Shown here piece after piece: positions 7,782 through 15,884 of a DNA stretch of 23,000 nucleotides. The notes beneath the pieces are model-generated. The model worked only from the letters and a program-made list of their open reading frames with translations, searched no databases and had not been told where the DNA came from. Position 1 is the stretch's first letter. Each line of letters starts with the position of its first letter. The position numbers and the translations under genes were made by a program. This DNA comes from Claveliimonas sp963592205 (lineage in GTDB: Bacteria > Bacillota > Clostridia > Lachnospirales > Lachnospiraceae): assembly GCA_963592205.1 (NCBI GenBank), contig CAVAVU010000125.1, positions 1 through 23,000 on the forward strand. The letters run 5' to 3'.

Positions 7782-8294
7782 ATGCCAAAAGTAGGAATCG
7801 TAATGGGCAGTGACTCGGACTTAAAAGTAATGAGTAAAGCCGCTGACATGCTGGATAAACTTGGAATCGAATATGATATGACGATCATATCCGCACATCG
7901 TGAGCCGGATGTATTTTTCAAATATGCGGGATCAGCAGAAGAGAAGGGCTATAAAGTAATTATTGCGGGCGCAGGAATGGCAGCACATCTGCCGGGAATG
8001 TGTGCAGCGATATTCCCACTTCCGGTAATTGGTGTACCGATGTCCGGTAAGAATCTGGATGGACAGGATGCACTCTATTCTATCGTACAGATGCCGCCTG
8101 GAATCCCGGTTGCGACAGTAGCGATTGACGGAGGCATGAACGCAGCGATCCTTGCAGCCAGAATGCTGGCTGTATCTGATCCGGAGCTCCTTGACAGACT
8201 GAAAGCATATACGACAGAGATGAAAGAGACCGTACAGGGTAAGGATGCAAAGCTTCAGGAACTTGGACATAAAGCATACATGGAACAAAAATAG
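7782..8294 (+). CDS. purE: N5-carboxyaminoimidazole ribonucleotide mutase (PurE, class I)
   Basis: Rearranges N5-CAIR to CAIR in purine synthesis. The 170 residues include GSDSD (9-13), SAHREPD with the key histidine H39, AGAGMAAHLPGM (62-73), PVIGVPM (81-87) and the long SIVQMPPGIPVATVAIDGG segment typical of class I enzymes. An in-frame ATG at 7773 is possible, but it sits directly after the GAAAGG ribosome site; ATG 7782 has proper spacing (9 bases) and gives the usual MPKVGIVMGSDSD start. Class I enzymes normally work with PurK, which is not in this window. It is the first gene of the purE-M-N-D operon. Confidence 0.95.
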   Translation: MPKVGIVMGSDSDLKVMSKAADMLDKLGIEYDMTIISAHREPDVFFKYAGSAEEKGYKVIIAGAGMAAHLPGMCAAIFPLPVIGVPMSGKNLDGQDALYSIVQMPPGIPVATVAIDGGMNAAILAARMLAVSDPELLDRLKAYTTEMKETVQGKDAKLQELGHKAYMEQK

Positions 8295-8303
8295 TAACTA
8301 TTC

Positions 8304-8366
8304 AGCCCCACTTGAACACGAAAAGGTGCACTGATCGTGCGGTTCTGCGAATGGATGGGCGGGGTT
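8304..8366 (+). other. Structured spacer between purE and purM
   Basis: Three nested helices can be drawn: AGCCCC (8304-8309) with GGGGTT (8361-8366), GAAC (8314-8317) with GTTC (8342-8345), and GCAC (8328-8331) with GTGC (8337-8340) around TGATC. The spacer is 110 bases, long for this tight operon, and has no T-run, so it is not a standard terminator. It matches no riboswitch consensus I can recall (purine, PRPP or ZTP). It could stabilise or process the mRNA or control purM; the function is unknown. Confidence 0.4.
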
Positions 8367-8379
8367 TGTAGTACTACAA
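8366..8379. repeat. Perfect 14-bp palindrome upstream of purM
   Basis: TTGTAGTACTACAA is identical to its own reverse complement. It lies 25 bases before the purM ATG and 11 bases before its ribosome site (AAAGGAG, 8391-8397). It could be a protein operator, or at RNA level a small hairpin with a GTAC loop. Confidence 0.6.
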
Positions 8380-8404
8380 CCAATATAGATAAAGGAGATT
8401 CGAG

Positions 8405-9430
8405 ATGGATTATAAGAATGCGGGCGTAGATATAGAAGCAGGTTACAAATCAGTTGAGCTTATGAAAGAGCATGTAAAGAGAACCATGCGCGCAGAAGTA
8501 CTGGGCGGCTTAGGTGGATTCTCCGGTGCATTTTCACTGGCGAAGATCAAAGAGATGGAAGAGCCGGTACTGCTTTCCGGTACAGACGGATGCGGTACAA
8601 AGGTAAAGCTTGCATTTCTGATGGACAAGCATGACACGATCGGTATCGATGCAGTGGCAATGTGTGTCAATGATATCGCATGTGCGGGTGGTGAGCCGTT
8701 GTTCTTCCTGGATTACATTGCATGCGGCAAGAACTATCCGGAGAAGATCGCAGCGATCGTAAGCGGTGTAGCAGAGGGTTGTGTACAGTCTGAGGCAGCA
8801 CTGATCGGCGGCGAGACAGCAGAGCATCCGGGGCTGATGCCGGAGGAAGAATACGATCTGGCTGGATTCGCAGTAGGTGTATGTGAGAAGAAGGAACTGA
8901 TCACAGGCGAGAATCTGAAGGACGGTGATGTGCTGATCGGAATGGCATCTACCGGCGTACATAGCAACGGATTCTCACTGGTCCGCAAGGTATTTGAGAT
9001 GACAAAAGAGTCTCTGGATACTTATTATGATGAACTCGGCAAGACTCTGGGCGAGGCACTGATTGCGCCGACAAGAATCTATGTAAAGGCACTGAAGAGT
9101 GTAAAGAATGCCGGCGTTACGGTAAAGGCATGCAGCCACATTACCGGCGGCGGATTCTATGAGAATATTCCACGTATGCTGAAAGACGGCGTGCGTGCAG
9201 TTGTTGAGAAAGACAGCTATCCGATTCCACCGATCTTTACCCTGATGGCAAAGAAAGGTGATATAGCAGAGCAGATGATGTATAACACATTCAATATGGG
9301 TATCGGTATGGTCGTTGCAGTTGATCCGGCAGATGTGGATAAGACAATGGAAGCCATTAAGGCAGCCGGAGATCAGCCATATGTGATCGGACATATTGAG
9401 GCTGGAGAAAAAGGAGTTACATTATGCTAA
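8405..9430 (+). CDS. purM: Phosphoribosylformylglycinamidine cyclo-ligase (AIR synthetase)
   Basis: Closes FGAM to AIR with ATP in purine synthesis. The 341 residues show LGGLGGFSGAF (33-43), SGTDGCGTKVKLAF (58-71, the nucleotide-binding DGxGTK element), DAVAMCVNDIACAGGEPLFF (82-101), GGETAEHPG (135-143) and ITGGGFYENIPRML. Length is usual for PurM. AAAGGAG lies 7 bases before ATG 8405. The 3' end overlaps purN by 7 bases. It shares the purE promoter unless the structured spacer upstream carries its own signal. Confidence 0.96.
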   Translation: MDYKNAGVDIEAGYKSVELMKEHVKRTMRAEVLGGLGGFSGAFSLAKIKEMEEPVLLSGTDGCGTKVKLAFLMDKHDTIGIDAVAMCVNDIACAGGEPLFFLDYIACGKNYPEKIAAIVSGVAEGCVQSEAALIGGETAEHPGLMPEEEYDLAGFAVGVCEKKELITGENLKDGDVLIGMASTGVHSNGFSLVRKVFEMTKESLDTYYDELGKTLGEALIAPTRIYVKALKSVKNAGVTVKACSHITGGGFYENIPRMLKDGVRAVVEKDSYPIPPIFTLMAKKGDIAEQMMYNTFNMGIGMVVAVDPADVDKTMEAIKAAGDQPYVIGHIEAGEKGVTLC

Positions 9431-10053
9431 GAGTACTGGTATTGGTATCTGGTGGCGGCACGAATCTGCAGGCAATCCTGGATTCCGTGCAGTCAGGAGA
9501 GATCACAGATACTGAAATCGTAGGTGTAATCAGTAATAACCCGGGAGCTTATGCACTGGAGCGTGGTGAAAAAGCAGGGGTGCCTGTAGAATGTATATCT
9601 CCGAAGAGTTATGCGTCCAGGGCAGAATTTAATCAGGCATTTTTGAAAGCAGTCGATGGTTATGAGCCGGATCTGATCGTGCTTGCCGGATTCCTGGTGG
9701 TAATCCCGCCGGAAATGATCCAGAAGTACAGAAACCGGATTATTAATATCCATCCGTCACTGATTCCGTCGTTCTGCGGAACCGGATTCTACGGACTGAA
9801 GGTGCATGAGGCAGCACTTGCTCGCGGAGTGAAGGTGGTAGGAGCTACGGTGCATTTCGTAGATGAAGGAACCGATACCGGTCCGATCATTTTGCAGAAA
9901 GCAGTGGAAGTACAGAACGGAGATACACCGGAAGTGCTTCAGAGACGGGTAATGGAGCAGGCAGAGTGGAAGATACTTCCGAGAGCGATTGATCTGATCG
10001 CCCACGGCAAGGTCAGTGTGACAGACGGTAAAGCCATCGTGTCAGAGGATTAA
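9424..10053 (+). CDS. purN: Phosphoribosylglycinamide formyltransferase
   Basis: Transfers formyl from 10-formyl-tetrahydrofolate to GAR. The 209 residues carry SGGGTNLQAI (9-18, phosphate binding), N108 and H110 in INIHPSLIP, and D151 in TDTGP. These correspond to the catalytic Asn, His and Asp of the family. The start ATG 9424 overlaps the end of purM by 7 bases and follows an AAAGGAG site within purM, so translation is coupled. The next gene, purD, starts 22 bases after its stop. Confidence 0.96.
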   Translation: MLRVLVLVSGGGTNLQAILDSVQSGEITDTEIVGVISNNPGAYALERGEKAGVPVECISPKSYASRAEFNQAFLKAVDGYEPDLIVLAGFLVVIPPEMIQKYRNRIINIHPSLIPSFCGTGFYGLKVHEAALARGVKVVGATVHFVDEGTDTGPIILQKAVEVQNGDTPEVLQRRVMEQAEWKILPRAIDLIAHGKVSVTDGKAIVSED

Positions 10054-10075
10054 TGACACAGAAGGAGTAGATAGA

Positions 10076-11347
10076 ATGAAAGTACTGGTAGTCGGAAGCG
10101 GCGGAAGAGAGCATGCGATCTGTTATTGCGTCGCTAAGAGTGAAAAGGTAGATAAGATATATTGTGCACCGGGCAATGCGGGCATCTCTGCATTGGCAGA
10201 ATGTGTACCGATCGGTGCAATGGAATTTGAGAAGCTGGTGGCATTTGCCAAAGAGCAGCAGATCGATCTGGTGATCGTAGGTATGGATGATCCGCTGGTA
10301 GGCGGTCTGGTAGATGAGCTGGAGGCAGCAGGTATCCGCACATTCGGACCACGCAAGAATGCAGCGATTCTGGAGGGGTCTAAGGCATTTTCCAAGGATC
10401 TTATGAAGAAATACAACATTCCTACCGCAGCGTATGAGAATTTTACCGATCCGGACAAAGCACTTGCTTATCTGGAGACAGCGAAGTTCCCGATCGTATT
10501 AAAGGCAGACGGACTTGCACTTGGTAAAGGTGTACTGATCTGTCAGGATCTGGAAGAAGCTAAAGAAGGCGTGAAGACGATCATGCTGGATAAGAAATTC
10601 GGTACCGCAGGTAATGAGATGGTCATTGAAGAATTCATGACCGGACGTGAGGTATCCGTACTGTCATTTGTAGATGGCAATACGATCAAGACGATGACTT
10701 CTGCACAGGATCACAAGCGTGCGGGAGACGGTGATACAGGACTGAATACAGGCGGAATGGGAACATTTTCACCGAGTCCATTCTATACAAAAGAGGTAGA
10801 AGCATTCTGTGAGAAATACATTTACCAGCCAACCGTTGATGCCATGAAGGCAGAAGGCAGACCGTTCAAAGGAGTTATCTTCTTCGGTCTGATGCTGACA
10901 GAGGATGGACCGAAGGTGCTGGAATACAATGCAAGATTCGGAGATCCGGAGGCGCAGGTTGTACTTCCGAGAATGAAGAATGACATCATCGAAGTGATGG
11001 AAGCGTGCATCGATGGAACACTGGATCAGGTAGATCTGCAGTTTGAGGACAATGCGGCTGTCTGCGTGGTACTGGCAAGCGAAGGCTATCCGGTATCTTA
11101 CGAGAAAGGCATCCCGATCAGCGGACTGGAAGAATTTGATAAGCATGAGGGATATTACTGTTTCCATGCAGGAACCAAGTTCGACGGAGATCAGCTTGTG
11201 ACTAACGGTGGACGTGTACTCGGTGTGACAGCTAAAGGTAAGGATCTGAAAGAAGCCAGAGCCAATGCCTATGCAGCAACCGAATGGGTACATTTTGCTA
11301 ACAAATATATGCGTCATGATATCGGTAAAGCGATTGACGAAGCATAA
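10076..11347 (+). CDS. purD: Phosphoribosylamine-glycine ligase (GAR synthetase)
   Basis: Joins phosphoribosylamine and glycine with ATP. The 423 residues have VVGSGGREHA (5-14), the ATP-grasp segment LKADGLALGKGV (142-153), HKRAGDGDTGLNTGGMG, and a C-terminal domain with GGRVLGVTAKG. Length is typical. AAGGAG lies about 10 bases before ATG 10076. It is the last gene of the purE-M-N-D operon. purF, purL, purC, purH and purK are not in the window. Confidence 0.97.
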   Translation: MKVLVVGSGGREHAICYCVAKSEKVDKIYCAPGNAGISALAECVPIGAMEFEKLVAFAKEQQIDLVIVGMDDPLVGGLVDELEAAGIRTFGPRKNAAILEGSKAFSKDLMKKYNIPTAAYENFTDPDKALAYLETAKFPIVLKADGLALGKGVLICQDLEEAKEGVKTIMLDKKFGTAGNEMVIEEFMTGREVSVLSFVDGNTIKTMTSAQDHKRAGDGDTGLNTGGMGTFSPSPFYTKEVEAFCEKYIYQPTVDAMKAEGRPFKGVIFFGLMLTEDGPKVLEYNARFGDPEAQVVLPRMKNDIIEVMEACIDGTLDQVDLQFEDNAAVCVVLASEGYPVSYEKGIPISGLEEFDKHEGYYCFHAGTKFDGDQLVTNGGRVLGVTAKGKDLKEARANAYAATEWVHFANKYMRHDIGKAIDEA

Positions 11348-11422
11348 AGCCAGATTGAGTTAGAAACTATAAAGTTTCAATAGTAATAAAAGTAACTGCA
11401 AATGGTTACGGATGATAAAGAG

Positions 11423-11449
11423 CAGCCTGTGGAGAGCCACAGGCTGTTT
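11423..11449 (+). terminator. Strong hairpin ending the pur operon
   Basis: CAGCCTGTGG (11423-11432) pairs perfectly with CCACAGGCTG (11437-11446) around an AGAG loop, preceded by AAAGAG and followed by TTTGAGTT. The 10-bp GC-rich stem looks like an intrinsic terminator with a short T-run. It lies between purD and the MATE gene, about 24 bases before that gene's true start, and could also act as an attenuator for it. Confidence 0.6.
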
Positions 11450-11470
11450 GAGTTAGGAGAGTACGGAAGA

Positions 11471-12787
11471 ATGAAGACCAATGATCTGACACAGGGAAGT
11501 ATCGGAAAAGGATTTATACTGTTTGCGATACCGCTGTTTTTGGGAAGCTTGTTTCAACAATTATATAATACAGTAGATATGCTTTTCGTGGGAAATGTGC
11601 TCGGCAAGAACGCAGCGGCGGCTGTTGGCGCAAGCAGCATCTTAGTGACCTGTCTGATCAATCTGTTTACCGGAGTGGCGGTAGGTGCTGGAATCGTGAT
11701 CTCTCAGCTCTTTGGTGCGAAAAAAGAAAAAGATATGAAAGAAGCCGTGTGGATCGCAGTGCTGGCAGGAGCTGTGGGAGGACTGATCCTTACGGTGATC
11801 GGTGTGACCTGCTCGCAGGCGGTACTGGTCAGACTTCACACGCCGGCGAATATTATCCCGGACGCTGTTCTCTATGTGCGGATTTATTTTCTGTCGGCAA
11901 TCCCGATGGTTCTTTATAATATGTGCTCCGGTATCCTTCGGGCGCAGGGAGACAGCCAGACACCGTTTCATGCACTGGCGGCAGGTGGTGTGATGAACGT
12001 AATCATGGATGCGGTATTCCTGATCCTGCTTAGATGGGGGATTGCCGGAGTCGCTGTGGCTACGTTATTTTCCCAGAGCCTGACGGCAGTATTTCTGCTG
12101 ATCCATATGCTCCGGCATCATATTCTGACAAAACAGAGTCTGCGATGGGATCTGTTGGGTAAGATTATCTGTGTAGGAGTTCCGGTGGGAATCCAGTCGA
12201 TGATCCTTACACTTTCCAATGTCGTGGTGCAGTATCATATCAATGGATTCGGTGAAAATGTGATTGCAGCATTTGCGGTATATTTCAAAGCAGAGAATCT
12301 GCTGTGCCTGCCGATCATTGCATTTGGTCAGGCGATGGTGACATTTACCGGGCAGAACTACGGAGCCGGAAGATATGACCGTATCCGGAAAGGGATTCTG
12401 GTGTGCAATGGAATCTCGGCAGCAGTATTGGTAGTGTTATCGTGGTCGGCACTGGCAGCAGGGAAATGGATACTCAGTGCATTCTGCCCGGATCAGGCTG
12501 TTGTGTCAGAAGGAATGCAGATTATCAGCGTGACATTTCCGGTGTATTTTATTTACAGTCTGTTTGAAGTAACCGGAGGTGTGGTGCGTGGGATTGGTAA
12601 GTCTGTACCGTCTATGATTATTGTTATTGTGAACCTGTGCGTGATCCGGATTCTAATGTTGGAAGTCAGTGACCGGGTATTCCACAGTGTCCAGGCGGTG
12701 GCAGCAGTTTATCCGCTGACATGGCTGCTGGCAACATTATCCTTTGTGGGGTATTATCTGCATGTCCGCAAACAGATGTTGCAATGA
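11471..12787 (+). CDS. MATE family efflux transporter
   Basis: A multidrug and toxin extrusion type membrane transporter, probably with 12 spans, 438 residues. Family signatures include LGSLFQQLYNTVDMLFVG in the first span, RAQGDSQTP in the middle, and internal repetition of the two halves. The longest open frame begins at 11402, but its first 23 codons contain the perfect terminator-like hairpin at 11423-11446. ATG 11471 has an AGGAGA site (11455-11460) and starts MKTNDLTQGSIGKGF, as such proteins usually do, so I place the start there. The substrate cannot be told from sequence. It is flanked by a hairpin upstream and a new promoter overlapping its stop, so it is probably transcribed alone or by read-through from purD. 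Confidence 0.92.
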   Translation: MKTNDLTQGSIGKGFILFAIPLFLGSLFQQLYNTVDMLFVGNVLGKNAAAAVGASSILVTCLINLFTGVAVGAGIVISQLFGAKKEKDMKEAVWIAVLAGAVGGLILTVIGVTCSQAVLVRLHTPANIIPDAVLYVRIYFLSAIPMVLYNMCSGILRAQGDSQTPFHALAAGGVMNVIMDAVFLILLRWGIAGVAVATLFSQSLTAVFLLIHMLRHHILTKQSLRWDLLGKIICVGVPVGIQSMILTLSNVVVQYHINGFGENVIAAFAVYFKAENLLCLPIIAFGQAMVTFTGQNYGAGRYDRIRKGILVCNGISAAVLVVLSWSALAAGKWILSAFCPDQAVVSEGMQIISVTFPVYFIYSLFEVTGGVVRGIGKSVPSMIIVIVNLCVIRILMLEVSDRVFHSVQAVAAVYPLTWLLATLSFVGYYLHVRKQMLQ

Positions 12788-12807
12788 AATAATGCCTGTG
12801 CTACTAT
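12779..12807 (+). promoter_or_regulatory. Promoter of the gntR-clpC unit
   Basis: TTGCAA (12779-12784) and TACTAT (12802-12807) are 17 bases apart, with TGC before the -10 (extended -10). The -35 overlaps the end of the MATE gene. Start near 12814. A YtrA-type repressor usually binds next to its own promoter, so its operator may lie in this 58-base gap. Confidence 0.7.
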
Positions 12808-12845
12808 AGGTATAACAAAATGCTAACAAAGGAAGCGATAGAACA

Positions 12846-13220
12846 ATGATTATTGAAATTGACTTCAATAGTGATGAAGCAATCTATATACAGCTCAGGA
12901 ATCAGATCATTATGGGAATCGCCACTTCGGAGATACAGGAGGGCGAATCTCTTCCGTCTGTGCGTCAGCTTGCGGAGACGGTGGGCATCAATATGCACAC
13001 GGTCAACAAAGCCTATACGGTACTGAAGCAGGAGGGATATATCCAGCTTGACAGAAGAAAGGGAGCCGTAATCTCTTTGGATGTGAATAAGATCGAAGCT
13101 GTGGAGAAGATGAGGGCACAGCTCCGTATCCTGCTGGCGAGAGGTCTCTGCAAGGATATCAGCAGAGCAGAGGTACACGAGATGGTGGATGAGATCTATG
13201 ACGAGATGATAGGAGGATAA
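12846..13220 (+). CDS. GntR family regulator, YtrA subfamily
   Basis: A 124-residue DNA-binding protein. The winged-helix GntR domain covers about 10-78, with YIQLRNQI, LPSVRQLAETVGINMHTVNKAYTVL (helix-turn-helix) and GYIQLDRRKGAVI (wing). Only a short helical tail follows (about 80-124) instead of a ligand-binding domain, which defines the YtrA type. AAAGGAAG lies about 11 bases before ATG 12846. It ends 6 bases before clpC and probably controls its own promoter and therefore clpC. In B. subtilis the gene block before clpC is ctsR-mcsA-mcsB; here this regulator takes that place. Confidence 0.92.
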   Translation: MIIEIDFNSDEAIYIQLRNQIIMGIATSEIQEGESLPSVRQLAETVGINMHTVNKAYTVLKQEGYIQLDRRKGAVISLDVNKIEAVEKMRAQLRILLARGLCKDISRAEVHEMVDEIYDEMIGG

Positions 13221-13226
13221 TACAGA

Positions 13227-15659
13227 ATGAATTATACAACACAGGCACGGGAGGTGCTGCAGCTTGCTGCGGAGTCGGCGAAGCTGATGCAGCATCCTTA
13301 TATCGGCACGGAGCATCTGCTGATCGGACTCAGTAAGATCTATTCCGGCGTGGCAGGACAGGTGCTGGATATGAACGGAGTCAAAGAGGAAGACATGCTG
13401 AAGATCATGAACGAACTGGTGACTCCGCCAGAAGATATGGAAGTATCCGGTAAGCCGATGGAGAGTCCGAGACTGCAGTTTATATTAGAAGAGGCAGCAG
13501 GCGAAGCACAGTATCTGAAGGCAAAAGAAGTGGGAACCGAGCATCTGCTCCTTGCTATTTTAAATGATGCTGACTGCGTGGCATCGCGGATCCTGCAGAC
13601 ATTGAATGTGAATATGCAGAAGCTGTATCAGGATATTATGCTGGCAGTAGGCGCGGATATTAATGAATATATGTCAGATCTTCAGGGAGATGGCAGAAAG
13701 AAAGGCGTGCTGGAGCAGTTTGGCACGGATCTTACGGAGCAGGCAGCAGAAGGTAAGCTGGATCCTGTAATCGGCAGAGAGCAGGAGATTGGAAGACTGA
13801 TGCAGATCCTCAGCCGGAGAACCAAGAACAATCCGTGTCTTGTAGGCGAGCCGGGTGTCGGTAAGACGGCGGTAATCGAGGGTCTGGCACAGCGCATTTC
13901 CGGCGGACTGGTGCCGGAAGGCATGAAGGAGAAGAAGATATTTACCATGGATCTTGCCAGCATGATCGCAGGTTCCAAGTATCGTGGTGAATTTGAAGAG
14001 CGTATGAAGAAGCTGATTCAGGAAGTGAAGGCAGCAGGCAATGTGATCCTGTTCTTGGATGAAGTGCACACCATTATCGGTGCCGGTGGCGCGGAGGGAG
14101 CGATGGATGCATCTAACATCCTGAAGCCGTCACTGGCAAGAGGCGAGATTCAGTTGATCGGCGCGACGACCATCGGTGAATATCGTAAATATATCGAGAA
14201 AGATGCAGCGCTGGAGCGGAGATTCCAGCCGGTTACGGTAGAAGAACCGACCAAGCAGCAGTGTCTGGAGATTCTGGAAGGCTTAAAGAGCCGTTATGAG
14301 AATCATCATCATGTGACGGTAGAGCAGGAAGCATTGGAAAGTGCAGTTGCATTGTCGGTAAGATATGTGAATGACCGTTTTCTGCCGGATAAGGCAATCG
14401 ATGTACTGGATGAGGCATGCTCCAAGGTAAGTTTACGTGGGTTCAAAGTTCCGGACAGTATCGAAGAACTGGAACAGGTGATTGATAATCTGAAAGTACA
14501 GAAGGAAGAGGCAATCCGTGAAGGTAACATGACGGAGGCGTCTACACTTCATAAAGAGCAGATTGCGGCGGAAAAGAAATTAGATCAGGCGCGTAACCGT
14601 TTCCAGAAAAAGAACAAAGACCGCCAGGTTACAGTTACGGAAGAAGATATCGCGGCGGTTGTATCGGAGTGGACAAAGATTCCGGTGCAGAAGCTTGCAG
14701 AGTCTGAGAGCGAGCGTCTGCGCAAGCTGGAAAAGACACTGCACAAGCGTGTGATCGGCCAGGAAGAAGCAGTTACTGCAGTAGCAAAAGCTGTAAGACG
14801 AGGCAGAGTCGGATTAAAAGATCCAAACAGACCGATCGGTTCGTTCTTATTCCTCGGTCCTACCGGAGTTGGTAAGACAGAGCTGTCCAAAGCACTGGCA
14901 GAGGCATTGTTTGGTAATGAAAATGCTATGATCCGGGTAGATATGTCCGAATACATGGAGAAACACAGCGTGTCGAAAATGATCGGATCACCTCCGGGAT
15001 ATGTAGGACATGATGACGGCGGGCAGTTATCGGAGCAGGTGAGAAGACATCCGTATTCCGTGATTTTGTTTGATGAGATCGAGAAAGCACATCCGGATGT
15101 ATTTAACATACTGTTGCAGGTATTGGATGACGGACACATTACCGATTCGCAGGGAAGAAAAGTAGACTTCCGTAATACGGTCATCATCATGACATCCAAT
15201 GCCGGAGCGCAGGCAATCATCGATCCGAAGCGTCTTGGTTTTGTGACGAAGGAAGATACCGGCGCGGATTATAAGCGCATGAAGTCAAATGTAATGAATG
15301 AGATTAAGCTGGTATTCCGTCCGGAATTCCTGAACCGAATCGATGAGATCATCGTATTCCATTCACTGGGATCAGACGAGATGAAGAAGATTACCGGACT
15401 CATGTGCAAAGAGATTGTAAAGCGTGCCAAAGAGCAGCTTGATATCACATTGACCATTCGTGACTCTGTGAAGAAGCATATCGTAGAGACCGGAACCGAC
15501 CAGAAATACGGTGCCCGTCCGCTCAGACGTGCGATCCAGAATCAGTTGGAAGACGCACTGGCAGATGCGATCCTGTCCGGAGAGATCAAATCCGGCGACC
15601 ATGTAGAAGCAGGACTTCACAAAAAAGTAATAAAATTCTTCGTAAAAGATGAAGCGTAA
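13227..15659 (+). CDS. clpC: ATP-dependent Clp protease ATPase subunit ClpC
   Basis: An AAA+ unfoldase that feeds proteins to ClpP. The 810 residues show two N-terminal Clp repeats (about 3-140, each with a GTEHLL element), the first ATPase domain with Walker A GEPGVGKT (207-214) and Walker B VILFLDE (273-279), and a middle coiled segment (about 412-460) typical of ClpC and ClpB. The second ATPase domain has GPTGVGKT (544-551) and VILFDE (612-617). LGF (670-672) is at the place of the ClpP-binding loop, which supports a protease partner and argues against ClpB. AGGAGG lies 10 bases before ATG 13227. In Bacillus ClpC works with the arginine kinase McsB and CtsR; neither is encoded nearby. Confidence 0.96.
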   Translation: MNYTTQAREVLQLAAESAKLMQHPYIGTEHLLIGLSKIYSGVAGQVLDMNGVKEEDMLKIMNELVTPPEDMEVSGKPMESPRLQFILEEAAGEAQYLKAKEVGTEHLLLAILNDADCVASRILQTLNVNMQKLYQDIMLAVGADINEYMSDLQGDGRKKGVLEQFGTDLTEQAAEGKLDPVIGREQEIGRLMQILSRRTKNNPCLVGEPGVGKTAVIEGLAQRISGGLVPEGMKEKKIFTMDLASMIAGSKYRGEFEERMKKLIQEVKAAGNVILFLDEVHTIIGAGGAEGAMDASNILKPSLARGEIQLIGATTIGEYRKYIEKDAALERRFQPVTVEEPTKQQCLEILEGLKSRYENHHHVTVEQEALESAVALSVRYVNDRFLPDKAIDVLDEACSKVSLRGFKVPDSIEELEQVIDNLKVQKEEAIREGNMTEASTLHKEQIAAEKKLDQARNRFQKKNKDRQVTVTEEDIAAVVSEWTKIPVQKLAESESERLRKLEKTLHKRVIGQEEAVTAVAKAVRRGRVGLKDPNRPIGSFLFLGPTGVGKTELSKALAEALFGNENAMIRVDMSEYMEKHSVSKMIGSPPGYVGHDDGGQLSEQVRRHPYSVILFDEIEKAHPDVFNILLQVLDDGHITDSQGRKVDFRNTVIIMTSNAGAQAIIDPKRLGFVTKEDTGADYKRMKSNVMNEIKLVFRPEFLNRIDEIIVFHSLGSDEMKKITGLMCKEIVKRAKEQLDITLTIRDSVKKHIVETGTDQKYGARPLRRAIQNQLEDALADAILSGEIKSGDHVEAGLHKKVIKFFVKDEA

Positions 15660-15671
15660 AGAAGATTGTTG

Positions 15672-15884
15672 TGATACAATATGCGTATAGCGACGAACGC
15701 ACTTGGGAAAGCGGTCAGGGATAGTGCGCTTGCGGACTTATCCCGGAGCGGTTGACAAAGTATGTGAGTGCAACGGACATCGAGCGGGCTGTGCACGCGA
15801 GAAGAGCGGTCGTCGCGTCAAAAGAAGGTGCGGACAATAATGTTGAACGCGCTAGATGAACAGAAATTCCAGGAGGATAAAACT
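15672..15884 (+). promoter_or_regulatory. Long structured leader of the 137-aa gene, with possible extended -10
   Basis: A 225-base gap follows clpC. TGATACAAT (15672-15680) looks like an extended -10 element without a clear -35. The transcript could fold in competing ways: CGCACT (15698-15703) with AGTGCG (15723-15728), or GGGATA (15718-15723) with TATCCC (15739-15744). A further stem is ACGCGA (15795-15800) with TCGCGT (15813-15818). The arms of the first two overlap, which allows a switch, but there is no terminator T-run. An open frame of 24 codons (15681-15755) lies inside without a ribosome site. I recognise no known riboswitch. Regulation of the next gene by this leader is an inference. 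Confidence 0.4.

Noticed and set aside
10769..11317. 182-codon open frame on the minus strand inside purD
   Set aside because: A shadow of the strongly conserved purD gene; its product is rich in Cys and His without any family pattern.
14585..15220. 211-codon open frame on the minus strand inside clpC
   Set aside because: It mirrors the conserved second ATPase domain of clpC, has a Ser/Thr/Pro-rich shadow composition and no ribosome site.
15681..15755. 24-codon frame in the leader of the 137-aa gene, as a leader peptide
   Set aside because: No ribosome site, and its ATG would sit at the -10 element; kept only as a note in the leader entry.
15752..15757. TTGACA as a -35 element for the 137-aa gene
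   Set aside because: No acceptable -10 sequence 16-19 bases downstream.
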